Origin: Candidatus Brevundimonas phytovorans
GTDB taxonomy: Bacteria; Pseudomonadota; Alphaproteobacteria; Caulobacterales; Caulobacteraceae
Assembly: GCA_029203145.1 (NCBI GenBank)
Contig: CP119309.1
Location: forward strand, 1,017,001-1,081,000
Length of the DNA stretch: 64,000 nt
Direction: 5' to 3'
Part shown: positions 1-9,300 of the stretch, piece by piece
Numbering within the stretch: the first letter of the stretch is position 1
Layout: each line of letters starts with the position of its first letter
The notes under the pieces: generated by a model
Database searches by the model: none
What the model was told of the DNA's origin: nothing
What the model saw: the letters and a program-made list of their open reading frames with translations, nothing else
Made by a program: the position numbers and the translations under genes

Positions 1-790
1 GCCGTACTTCCGCCAAGGCCGTTTCTACATCCGTCGCGCCGTAGAAGGCCGCTATGTTTTGGAAATTCATCCGCCCGGCGGCGGCCAGCCGCTGCGGGGG
101 CGGTCCAAGGTGGAGGTCTGGTCGGACGAGCGCTTCTTCAAGCTTGTCTTCGGATTGGAAGGCGCGCGCGCGATAGGCGGTGGCGTAGGGGCTCCCAGGG
201 CCCGCCTCCACGATCAAGGCGCCGTTTCGCCAAGTACGAAGGTCTTCCAAACCGCCGAAAACGGCTTCTAGCCGCGTCAAACCGGTCCTCGTCAGAAGCC
301 GTGTTTCGGTTTTCAACTCAGTCTCGAAGCGATCCCAGGCGATTTGCCATTCGGAATCGTCGATCCGCTTCTGCACATAGTGGCTGTCGCCGTCGAACTC
401 TGTCTCATCTTGATCGTCCCATGTGCTGTGCCTGTCTTCCAGCACCGCCTGGAGGTCGTTCGCCGGTTCCGGCTCGGAACGCAAAATCTCGGCGATCACA
501 TAGGCGACCGGTTCGCCGGATCGCTCCCACTCGTAATCGCTCTCGCGGTCCATGAGCATGGCGGTCTGGAAGGCGTCAGGCCGAGATGAGGACCGCACGA
601 AATGGGCGTCGAATATGGCTGCGACCCGATCCGCGATCTCGCCGATCGTCAGCGTCGGCTCAATCTGTTGGCAATAATCGCATGAGGCTTGAACGCCGTC
701 GGCCTCCATCAAGGCCTTCAATTGGGCGTCGGCGACACATGCAGCGCACAGTCGCTTGCCCTCAGCCTCCCGGGCTTCTGCATATCCCAA
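1..790 (-). CDS. HEPN/RES N-terminal domain plus RES domain protein (partial, runs off left edge)
   Basis: An uninterrupted minus-strand frame runs from a TTG at 790 to base 1, about 263 codons, with its end outside the window. The N-terminus has two Cys pairs (C15-x2-C18 and C37-x2-C40), as in the HEPN/RES N-terminal domain 1 family. The C-terminal half has RES-domain landmarks: PGSPYATAYRARAFQ, GPPPQRLAAAGRMN, then AAFYGATDVETALAEVR at the edge. RES domains are ADP-ribosyltransferase-like; characterised members degrade NAD+ as toxins. There is no in-frame ATG near the start; TTG is chosen because AGAAGG lies about 8 bases upstream and an in-frame TGA lies at 817-815. No Xre-type antitoxin is seen beside it. 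Family call good, start moderate, function inferred. Confidence 0.8.
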   Translation of the reverse strand, partial: MGYAEAREAEGKRLCAACVADAQLKALMEADGVQASCDYCQQIEPTLTIGEIADRVAAIFDAHFVRSSSRPDAFQTAMLMDRESDYEWERSGEPVAYVIAEILRSEPEPANDLQAVLEDRHSTWDDQDETEFDGDSHYVQKRIDDSEWQIAWDRFETELKTETRLLTRTGLTRLEAVFGGLEDLRTWRNGALIVEAGPGSPYATAYRARAFQSEDKLEEALVRPDLHLGPPPQRLAAAGRMNFQNIAAFYGATDVETALAEVR

Positions 791-900
791 GAATAAAGCC
801 CTTCTGCGGTTACATCACCCTTGTTGCTGCTGACGCAAAACAAGGTTGATTCGCCATCAGTTTACCGAGCCGGTGTCTTAGGCTCCACGGAGCGGTGAAT

Positions 901-923
901 GCGCAGGCGCACTGCGCCTGCGC
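901..923 (-). terminator. Perfect GC-rich stem-loop downstream of the MBL gene
   Basis: Perfect 10-bp inverted repeat GCGCAGGCGC / GCGCCTGCGC with a 3-base loop. It sits in the 265-bp gap between the MBL-fold gene and the RES gene, which share a strand. There is no T-tract, so it may be a Rho-type or processing hairpin rather than a classical terminator. Nothing else is recognised in 791-1055. Confidence 0.4.
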
Positions 924-1055
924 TGCTCCTGGCGCTAAGTGTTGAAAGCTTGTTACGCGCCTCTTTGCCGCGACGCTCAAGGTGCCCGAGACCGACGACG
1001 TTGAAGCCGCTACGCCCGACGAGCGCTCAATCTGAGTTCACTGGCGGAAGAGCCG

Positions 1056-2501
1056 TCAGACCTGAGTGACTGGCATTTTCTTATGGCAGTCGTTTACAAG
1101 ATGGTCGGGCGGCGACGGCGGCGAGGTCCATCCGGCCGCTGCGCCGCCCAAATGATCGTGCGGAGATGAAGCCGCATGATCGGCGGTGGTGAGGACAGGT
1201 GGAACCCCAACACCTTCGCCACCGCAGTCCTTTGACCACATGGTGTGCGACCACCCTGCCGTCAGATGCTTGTCAATCGCGTGTTGTGTCGGATGTCTGA
1301 CGTTGGTGCTGCCGTGGCTGTTGCCAGGTCCGAACGAATAGAGGAGCCGGGCGTAGCCTTCGGAGGGTTTCGGCGGCTTACTCTTGGCCGCCATTCTCGC
1401 TCCATGGTGGGGAACGGTCACGGCGGAGACGGGGGCCGGAGCCGGCCCACCGATTTCATGATAGCCGGCATCACCGGTGAGCACCCAGGATCGGTCAACG
1501 TCACGGTCGGTCACGACGAGGGCGAGACCTGACCCGTTGCGACTTTTGCCAGTGCAGTGTCGCAGCTCAAAGGTCTGAGCGCGTCGAGACCACGAGATCG
1601 GCGGGGCACCCGGGATGCGGTCGAGGATGTGGATCGCGCCATTATCGTTCAGGATGGTCGCGGCAAACGCCAGATGCTTGGGGCCGACGGTTTGCCTTGG
1701 CGCGATCCAGTCGCGCTTGCGGAGGTCGGCATCGAGAGACGCCGCAGACCAGTGATCCGCATCCCAATGCGACAGGATTACCGGCGGATGGGCGTGGGTG
1801 CAAAACTCCAGCGACGTGGGGGCAGTCTTGGCGTTGCGGTAGACCCCGCACCCGACGTCGAAATAGTAGTTCGGCGCTCCACATTCGCAGACCAAAGCGT
1901 TTGCCGAGCCTTGGCCGATGTCGAGAGCAATGAGCTGATCGAGGCGACAGCGAGACGCCAAGATTCGTTCCACCTCGGCCGGATCGGCTGACGGCCAATC
2001 GTCCATGTTGAAGATACGATCCAGAGCCGCAGAGGTTTCTTCGGAGACGAATGAGGCCTCATGCTTGGATGGGATCGCGGGCATGAAAAGGCCGCCATAG
2101 ACATCGCATGGAATCGAAGCATCGGGGCCGAGGTCGATCTGGACCCAGCCCAGCTCTGTACCCCGAACGTATTCTTGAAGCACATGCAGATTGATCCGAT
2201 GTCGAGGCAAGCTGACTTCGATCTCATACAGAGGAATTTCGTCGAAGGGATCAGGCCCTTCGAACTGCGTCACTCCACCCTTGAACCGGCGCTTCCAGAG
2301 CCAAGCGATCTCGTCTCCAGGCCTGTCGAGGCTGAAGGGACCATCTCGAGTGAAGCCGTCCCATTCGGCATCGACTGCATCGAAGGCGATGACGACATCA
2401 CCCTCGCCGTCACCATCGGCGAGCTCGATATGGTCTATCCTAGCATAGGCGCGGCGCGGTGGTTCGTGGCGACCCTCGCCTCGGACAAAGTAGCGGTTCA
2501 T
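1056..2501 (-). CDS. Metallo-beta-lactamase-fold hydrolase with unknown N-terminal domain
   Basis: 481 residues. Residues 190-370 carry a metallo-beta-lactamase core: DIGQGSANALV (194-204), the metal motif HWDADH (245-250), TGDAGYHE (342-349) and VPHHGAR (363-369). DxGQG and VPHHG are typical of ComEC/Rec2-type MBL domains that act on nucleic acids or nucleotides, but here there are no membrane segments, so the protein is probably cytosolic. Residues 1-190 match no domain I recognise; the ~110-residue tail is low in complexity. Its ATG overlaps the stop of the upstream nuclease remnant (TGATG), which suggests former translational coupling. The substrate is unknown; involvement in a defence or conflict locus is inferred from neighbours only. 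Confidence 0.75.
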   Translation of the reverse strand: MNRYFVRGEGRHEPPRRAYARIDHIELADGDGEGDVVIAFDAVDAEWDGFTRDGPFSLDRPGDEIAWLWKRRFKGGVTQFEGPDPFDEIPLYEIEVSLPRHRINLHVLQEYVRGTELGWVQIDLGPDASIPCDVYGGLFMPAIPSKHEASFVSEETSAALDRIFNMDDWPSADPAEVERILASRCRLDQLIALDIGQGSANALVCECGAPNYYFDVGCGVYRNAKTAPTSLEFCTHAHPPVILSHWDADHWSAASLDADLRKRDWIAPRQTVGPKHLAFAATILNDNGAIHILDRIPGAPPISWSRRAQTFELRHCTGKSRNGSGLALVVTDRDVDRSWVLTGDAGYHEIGGPAPAPVSAVTVPHHGARMAAKSKPPKPSEGYARLLYSFGPGNSHGSTNVRHPTQHAIDKHLTAGWSHTMWSKDCGGEGVGVPPVLTTADHAASSPHDHLGGAAAGWTSPPSPPDHLVNDCHKKMPVTQV

Positions 2502-2844
2502 CAGGCCTCAGTCGCAATCTTGGTCAGATAGTCATGGGTGAAATCGGTTGCGATCTTGACCCATAGCGGAAAGTGGTCTGACATCGCCACGTCCGCCATT
2601 TCCTATAGAGAGTCTCGGTCGTCGCGGCTGTATATTTCAGATCTTTCTCGGGATATTTAGACGACATGGCGGAGGCGTAGATCGTCCGGTCTTCGTCGTT
2701 GTAGCGGAACACTTCCTCAAACATATCGGCCATGCCGCCGCCGACGATCTTGACCCGGGGGTGCTTCACGCGGACCGCGATCTGGTCATAACTACCCCAG
2801 TCACGCGTCGGGTGTTCGCCGCCTAACGATCGTCTCCACGCCAT
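2501..2844 (-). pseudogene. Endonuclease/exonuclease/phosphatase family remnant, 5'-truncated and frameshifted
   Basis: Two overlapping frames give one sensible C-terminus. The first reads GSYDQIAVRV and MADMFEEVFRYNDEDRTIY up to YRKWRTWR near 2600. The other continues MSDHFPLWVKIATDF and stops at 2503-2501. The SDH(F/L)PLW motif is the hallmark end of EEP (DNase I-like) enzymes, with D and H in the active site. One missing base in TGGCGATGTCAGAC explains the shift. The N-terminal half is gone: there is an in-frame TGA at 2880-2878 and the divergent nuclease gene begins at the same point, which suggests a rearrangement junction near 2880. Probably non-functional unless frameshifting occurs. 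Confidence 0.65.
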
Positions 2845-2879
2845 TGGTGGAATCCTAGAGGCTGCACTAGCGTCCAGTC

Positions 2880-4661
2880 ATGCCGAAGACCCCTGACCAG
2901 ATTCTCGATGCCGATCTCAAGCGCCAAGTGCAGGCCTTCGAACGCGATCTCGACAAGGCGCTCACGCGCCGGCCCATCTTCACTTGGGATGCCACAGCAA
3001 CGCTCCGACTCGTATGCGATTGGTATGAGCACGTTGCTGCGCGGTCTGATGATCCTAGTGGCCCCGGGCACATCGATCGGGCGTTGGCAATACTTGGGCC
3101 CTACCTCGTGTCCGGTTCGACCGGGGTCATGCCCGATCTCACGGATAATTACTTCCGCGTCCAGATGATGGATGATCTCGAATTCGCGGGCCACTACTAC
3201 ATGGTCCGCGAGCTTCTCTATTACACCTACAACGCCAAAGAGTCTGTCAGTTGGGCGTTTCTGGCCGACCGGGTCGAGGCCCGTTTTGCCGACAAAAGCC
3301 TGCCCCGGCAGTTCTTCACCGTCTTCAACGACCAGCTCCTTGGCTCCATGTCACTGTTCCAGAGCTTCAAGGACGATGGGGCCCGCATTCACGCCCTCCT
3401 CGCGGACGAGCCCGAAGGGGCCGACACGCCTAAGACACGAGAAGCGTGGGGTTTGATCGAGCGGGAAGTCGACTTGAAGCTAAGCGCCTACTTCAACCTC
3501 GTGCCGGCCGACAGCGACATCAACCTGGGCGGCTACACCTATGCCGAGTTCTTGTCCGTTTACCGCGTACTGACCGCTAAGGCCCTCTACCATCGCTACT
3601 TGGCGCAGGACCGGGGCTTTATAGGAGCGATTCACCTGCCTCAGGACGACTTTCTCACAGCTCTCGAGGATGACCTCGAGCTTGCGCCTGATCGGGCGAG
3701 GGCGATCCTAAAGGACATCGTCTACGACGACCGCGCCGCTACGGACCGGCTCGACGGCTCCTACTTCTCGCTGTTCCGGGAAGCGGGCGGCGAGGGGCCG
3801 ATCCTGATGCGCCCGCACCACTTCGCGACGGACGAGGGCTTAGTAAACCTCCTGCGGGTGGTGGCGCAGCGACGGCCGTTGACCTTCCTGCGATCGGTCT
3901 CGAATGTGATCGGCTCGGCTTTCGTCCAGCGGGTCAAGGCGGCCTGGGAGGCGGAAGGGTTCACCTGCCACACTGAGGTGTCCTTGCGGGACATCGACCC
4001 AACGCTCCCCGATGTCGACCTCATGGTGATCTCCGAGGAGCCGACGCTCGGCTACGTCATTTTCATCTGCGAGCTCAAGAGCCCGATCCCGCCCAAATGG
4101 GCCAAGGACCAGCTTAAGGCGCTGAACGCCGATGGCGTTGCCAAGGCCTTCCGACAGGCGGACGCCTTGAAGGCTTTCCTACGTACGGAGGCGGGGATGG
4201 GGTTCATCGCCCGCCATCTGCCCAAGGGTGGCCACCCCCATTTCGATGGCTTCATTGTGCTCCTCCACCACCTAGTGATCACATCGGACAACGGTGGGAT
4301 GTTCTTCGGCGGGGAGACCACAGGGATCATCGCTTTCAAGACGCTGGAGCGCCTCCTCAAACGATCCGACGGCGACATGGCCTTGATCCAGCACGTCCTC
4401 GCAACATACGCTGAGAAGGTTGACGAGGCGGTCGTGATCGTGACGCCTGAGTTCCCCATGGACGGTCGGACCGTGTCCTACGAGGGGGTCGGCCCAGGCC
4501 CACTGATCGATTTCCCGCAAGGGGAGTGGCGCAGTTGGGCGGACCGCCAAGGCATGGTCGATGAGTTCATGTCGGACGGTCACCACCCCTTCGATAGTCT
4601 CGACCACCGCCCGCCTGACGCGGTCGTGGTCGATCATAGCCGGAAGGTGGCCCTCCGCTAA
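2880..4661 (+). CDS. PD-(D/E)XK nuclease-like protein of unknown family
   Basis: 593 residues. Residues 1-340 are mostly helical and I do not recognise them. From about 345 there is a restriction-endonuclease-like core: VQRVKAAWEAEGF, then LPDVDLMVI (D378, D380), a strand YVIFICELK with E398-x-K400, then a Lys/helical segment. This spacing fits the PD-(D/E)XK catalytic signature, so Mg2+-dependent DNA cleavage is plausible; no methylase or specificity subunit is nearby. The gene diverges from the MBL/EEP/RES strand and starts where the EEP remnant ends, suggesting it arrived by recombination. GC3 is a little lower than in the catabolic genes downstream. Function (restriction, defence or repair) is inference. 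Confidence 0.65.
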   Translation: MPKTPDQILDADLKRQVQAFERDLDKALTRRPIFTWDATATLRLVCDWYEHVAARSDDPSGPGHIDRALAILGPYLVSGSTGVMPDLTDNYFRVQMMDDLEFAGHYYMVRELLYYTYNAKESVSWAFLADRVEARFADKSLPRQFFTVFNDQLLGSMSLFQSFKDDGARIHALLADEPEGADTPKTREAWGLIEREVDLKLSAYFNLVPADSDINLGGYTYAEFLSVYRVLTAKALYHRYLAQDRGFIGAIHLPQDDFLTALEDDLELAPDRARAILKDIVYDDRAATDRLDGSYFSLFREAGGEGPILMRPHHFATDEGLVNLLRVVAQRRPLTFLRSVSNVIGSAFVQRVKAAWEAEGFTCHTEVSLRDIDPTLPDVDLMVISEEPTLGYVIFICELKSPIPPKWAKDQLKALNADGVAKAFRQADALKAFLRTEAGMGFIARHLPKGGHPHFDGFIVLLHHLVITSDNGGMFFGGETTGIIAFKTLERLLKRSDGDMALIQHVLATYAEKVDEAVVIVTPEFPMDGRTVSYEGVGPGPLIDFPQGEWRSWADRQGMVDEFMSDGHHPFDSLDHRPPDAVVVDHSRKVALR

Positions 4662-4761
4662 CTGGCGAGCCGCTCCAAGGTCAGGTTTCGAGCGAGGCGT
4701 CAAAGTCTGTTAGTGGCGCTTCGAAGCCCTCGCTGCCGGAGGGTGGCGACAGATCTGCAAT

Positions 4762-4880
4762 ATTCTGCGCGAGCATTTAGGGTCTGGAGGCCCTGCATTC
4801 GTCTCTCCACCCGTCGCCTGTAAAGCGATGTTTCCAGTGGAGTTTTTGTGCGCAGTTCGAAGCTTGTCGGTTCCTCTACA
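4762..4880 (+). repeat. Leader repeat copy 1 with SD-sequestering hairpin and vestigial GTG ORF
   Basis: About 120 bp matching 12959-13080 from ATTCTGCGC through the first codons of an ORF. CTCCAC (4805-4810) pairs with GTGGAG (4837-4842), the Shine-Dalgarno of a GTG start at 4848, with an inner CGC/GCG stem. A run of five T separates SD and GTG. The ORF (4848-4973, 41 codons) begins MRSSK as copy 2 begins MRSPK, then is short and overlaps the 3' end of the araC-type gene on the other strand, so it is probably a remnant. The rest of 4662-4934 shows no gene. Confidence 0.6.
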
Positions 4881-4934
4881 CAGTGTGCGGGCGTAGCCGG
4901 AATAGATGCGTCCGAGTCAATGAAGGCTTCTTAC

Positions 4935-6128
4935 TCAAATCGGCGGTTCGGGAGGACCGCTGTCAGCGCTTAAAGCAGGGACCGGGTGTGAAGACTCGAG
5001 CTTACTGAAAAGCTGCAGGGACGGTCTAGCTGCGGCTCCGATCTCAGACAGCCAGGCGCTTAAAAGGTCGTGACGAATCGGGCCGTCCGACATCGCCACG
5101 TCGTGTTTCGCTTCCTGAGCTTCGACTTCCGAAGGCGGGTATCCATAGCGCGTTCGAAACAGGCGGCTGAAGTGGTTCGGGGAGGCGAAACCATGATCGT
5201 ACGCGATCTCGGCGATCGTCTTTTGCACGTCGTTGCGGCGCTGGAGCGCAAGACGCGCATGGTGCAGCCGGCGGTCCTGGATGTAGCGGCTCACGCCGCC
5301 GCCACCGTCGAAGGCGCGATAGAGCGTGGCGCGTGATACGCCGATGGAGGGAAGCAGGAGGTCGATGTCGAAGACGATGTCGCCAGCCAGAAGGCGACGC
5401 TCGATATAGTCAACTGCACTGCGTCGCACCGTTATTTGAAGGGCCGGCAGTTCAGGCGCGCCTATCGGCGTTTCGATTCCGGCGACACGACCAGCGATCA
5501 GTAGAAGGGACTGGATCGCCGTATCCAACGCTGCGTCCGACAGGTGTTCGGCCTCGTCGAGCAGCGCGCGCATATGGGCGCGCACCAGGCGAACGCCGGA
5601 AACGGTCGGGGGCAGGGCCAGGCCGTGCATGACGGGGCCGAGCAGGGAGGGTGGGGCCAGGTTGCGCGGGATCATGATACTCATCACGTCCACGGAATCG
5701 AGACGCGAGGCGACGAGCCGGCTCATGTCACGAAACTGAAGGGCGCCCGGCTCGGCTCGGACCGTTCGGCCGTCGCAGTCTGCGACCGTGGCCGTGGCGT
5801 TGACCAGCAGGTTCAGGCCATCGACATCCGAGCGCCGCAGCATCGCGTGTCCCCGGGCCAGGGTTTGGCGCACGGAGCGCCCCTCGCCGATCCCGCCGGC
5901 GGCGCTTAGCGTGCTGCGAGAGGCGTTGAAGAAGTTGAGCCGATCATATTCGCTGACGCCGGACACCTCATAGATATCCGCCATGCCGACCACGTATCGC
6001 TCAAAAGCGTCCGGAAGGGTCCGGGTCGAAACGTTCCACGAAATCGTATGCGAACTGGGCAACTGTAATCCTGACGGCGCGGCGGAGCCCGCGACGGGCC
6101 AATAATCAACGACCATCCATCGATTCAT
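4935..6128 (-). CDS. AraC-family transcriptional regulator
   Basis: 397 residues. The N-terminal ~200 residues resemble the AraC-binding-like sensor domain (FNASRSTLSAAGG, then RDMSRLVASRLDSVDV). The double helix-turn-helix lies at about 235-335: SIGVSRATLYRAF for the first HTH and TIAEIAYDHGFASPNHFSR for the second, ending RTRYGYPPSEV. About 60 further residues of unclear role follow. It diverges from the giant autotransporter; the ~180-bp gap holds a perfect spaced inverted repeat (6167-6206), so local control of the adhesin or autoregulation is likely. The start could lie a few codons in, since several Met/Val codons are available. Confidence 0.85.
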   Translation of the reverse strand: MNRWMVVDYWPVAGSAAPSGLQLPSSHTISWNVSTRTLPDAFERYVVGMADIYEVSGVSEYDRLNFFNASRSTLSAAGGIGEGRSVRQTLARGHAMLRRSDVDGLNLLVNATATVADCDGRTVRAEPGALQFRDMSRLVASRLDSVDVMSIMIPRNLAPPSLLGPVMHGLALPPTVSGVRLVRAHMRALLDEAEHLSDAALDTAIQSLLLIAGRVAGIETPIGAPELPALQITVRRSAVDYIERRLLAGDIVFDIDLLLPSIGVSRATLYRAFDGGGGVSRYIQDRRLHHARLALQRRNDVQKTIAEIAYDHGFASPNHFSRLFRTRYGYPPSEVEAQEAKHDVAMSDGPIRHDLLSAWLSEIGAAARPSLQLFSKLESSHPVPALSADSGPPEPPI

Positions 6129-6166
6129 CTAAACAAGCGGGCGCGAGATGAAGCCTGTGGTTGAAG

Positions 6167-6206
6167 AATGTCTGTACGTCGCAGCACGGTGAGATTTACA
6201 GACATT
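6167..6206. promoter_or_regulatory. Spaced inverted repeat, candidate operator of the AraC/autotransporter pair
   Basis: AATGTCTGTA (6167-6176) and TACAGACATT (6197-6206) are perfect 10-bp arms, 30 bp from arm start to arm start, about three helical turns. This suits two DNA-bound regulator protomers on one face. It lies in the only intergenic space between the divergent AraC-type gene and the autotransporter. Regulatory role inferred from position. Confidence 0.5.
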
Positions 6207-6310
6207 CCCCTGTTTAGCGAGTGATGGTAGGCGACCCGTTGAATTAGCTTTGTAGTCGTCAACGATGACCGCGAGGCAGAGCGTCGCAAGGCGTGTCGGG
6301 GAACAAATTA

Positions 6311-9300
6311 ATGTCTGGTCTTTTCGAGAACGCGGTTGCGCGCGTCAAACGTCACGCTCGCGTGGTTTTGGCCGCCATGATGGTAGTCCTGTCCGTTATG
6401 GCCGGGTCCGCCGCCGCGCAGACGATCACCAACGCCTCCGTTAGCCCTGGCGTCGTTCAGGGCATGGGAAAGACCGCCACTTTCACAGTCAATTACAACT
6501 CTGGCACCCGCGTCGTCTCCAGCATCTCTGTGGCTAGCGAGATCGGCGCCGTTTACAATTGCACCGGCTATAGCGCCGGAGTGACCAACCAGAATGTCAC
6601 CTGTGTCGCCAATTACGTCACCCAGGTAGGCGACGTCGGCAAGACGCTTAATGAACAACCAGTTGTCACGCTGATGTCGAACGGCGTGCCGACACAGACC
6701 ACTTACAACGGCGTCCTCAGCCTTGTTGTCCAGTCGCCGCCGGACCCGATTATCAGTTCCATCACGCCTAACAGCGGTCCTGTCGTCGGCGGCAATACGG
6801 TCACGATAAATGGGGCCAACTTCATTGCCGGATCGACGACGGTCGTGTTCGAATGGGATGAAGCCACCAATGTCGTGGTCAACAGCCCGACCTCGCTGAC
6901 CGCCACGGTTCCCGCCGGCGTTGAAGGCCCTGTCGAAGTTTTGGTGACGACTCAAGGCGGGGCCACGGGCCGCGTGTCCGCAGGCTATACCTATGGCACG
7001 CCGGCGCCTACCGTAACGGCCATTTCACCGTCCAGCGGCCTGACGTCGGGCGGCACGTCTGTGACGATCACCGGCACGGGCTTCATTGGCGCGACGGGAG
7101 TGACGTTCGGGGCTACTGCGGCGGCCAGCTATACGGTCAATAGCGCCACCCGGATCACGGCTACATCGCCAGCAGGCTCAGGCACGGTCGGCGTCGTGAT
7201 CACCACGCCGGACGGGACCAGCGCCACCTCGGCCGCCAGCCAGTTCACCTACAAATCGTCGATTGCCGACCTGTCGGCGTTGTCGATCTCGGCGGGAACG
7301 CTGTCGCCAACTTTCAGCACCGGAACGACCAGCTATTCGGCGTCCGTTTCGTATACAACCACGTCGATCAATATAGCGCCCACGGTTTCCAACGCCGCTG
7401 CGACAGTGACCGTGAACGGCGTCGCCGTGACATCAGGCTCGCCGTCGGGCGCCATCGCCCTGGCGATCGGGTCGAACGCCATCACCACGGTGGTCACGGC
7501 GCAGGATGGAACGACGACCAAGACCTATACGACGACGGTGATACGGGCTGCGGCGTCAACCAATGCGAACCTTTCCTCACTGGCGCTATCGTCGGGAAGC
7601 CTGACGCCTGGTTTCGCATCGGCAACGACCAGCTATACGGCTTCGGTTCCGAACACGACGGCGGCGATCACAGTAACGCCGACGGTTTCCAGCTCCAATT
7701 CGACTGTGACCGTGAACGGCGTCAGTTTGGCATCGGGCTCTGCGTCGGGCGCCATTGCCCTGTCGGTCGGGACGAACACCATCACCACGGTGGTTACGGC
7801 GCAGGATGGAGGGACCACCAAGACGTATACGACGTCGGTCACCCGTGAGGCGGCGGCGCCGACGCTTTCGTTGAGCCCTTCCGCTCTTTCGGGTGGGGAG
7901 ACGGTCGGCCAAACCTATGCCGTGACGTTCAGTACGGCGGGTGGCGTCGCGCCTTATAGCTATGCGGTCACTGCGGGCGCCCTGCCGGCGGGCCTGTCGT
8001 TGACTTCGAACGGCACGCTCTCGGGCACGCCCACGGCGGGTGGGTCGTTCAACTTCTCCGTTACCGCGACCGACAGTTCGACGGGAGCCGGCGCGCCCTA
8101 TTCAACCGCCCGCGCCTATACGATGACCGTGGCGGCGCCGACCATCACCATCGCTCCGACGACCGTGCCGGCCGCAAAAGTGGCTGTTGCCTATAGCCAG
8201 CAGATTTCGGCAGCCAACGGAACGGGGCCCTATAACTATGTGATCTCTGCAGGCACGTTGCCGGATGGTTTGACGCTGACGCCTGCCGGCGTGCTTGAGG
8301 GCACGCCGAGCAGGGCAGCAACATTTAACTTCACCGTCCGCGCTGCCGACAGTTCGACGGGGACGGGTCCCTTCTTTGGAGCGCGCGCCTACTCCCTGAC
8401 CGTCAATCCGCCGGTCCCGACGGTGAGTTCGATCTCGCCGACGGCGGGTCCGACCACGGGCGGTACGAGCGTGGTGATCACCGGGACAGGCTTCACGGGC
8501 GTGACGGCGCTGAAGTTCGGCGCCGCTAACGGGGTCGCGGTCACAGTCGTCAACGCGACCCGGATTACGGCGACATCGCCAGCCGGTACTGGTACGGTCG
8601 ACATCACCGTCACGACCGCAGGCGGAACCAGCGCGACCTCGGCCGCCGATCAGTTCACCTATGTGGGTGCGCCGACGGTGACCTCGATCTCGCCGACGGC
8701 GGGTCCGGCGTCCGGTGGGACGACGGTGACGATTACCGGCACGGGCTTCTCCAGCGCGACGGCGGTGACTTTCGGCGCTACGGCGGCGAGCGGCTTTACG
8801 GTCAACAGCGCGACGCAGATCACGGCGACTGCCCCGGCTGGATCGGGGACGGTGGACGTGCGCGTCACGACCGCAGGCGGAACCAGCGCGACCTCGGCCG
8901 CCGATCAGTTCACCTATGTGGGTGCGCCGACGGTGACCTCGATCTCGCCGACGGCGGGTCCGGCGTCCGGTGGGACGACGGTGACGATTACCGGCACGGG
9001 CTTCTCCAGCGCGACGGCGGTGACTTTCGGCGCTACGGCGGCGAGCGGCTTTACGGTCAACAGCGCGACGCAGATCACGGCGACTGCCCCGGCTGGATCG
9101 GGGACGGTGGACGTGCGCGTCACGACCGCAGGCGGAACCAGCGCGACCTCGGCCGCCGATCAGTTCACCTATGTGGGTGCGCCGACGGTGACCTCGATCT
9201 CGCCGACGGCGGGTCCGGCGTCCGGTGGGACGACGGTGACGATTACCGGCACGGGCTTCTCCAGCGCGACGGCGGTGACTTTCGGCGCTACGGCGGCGAG

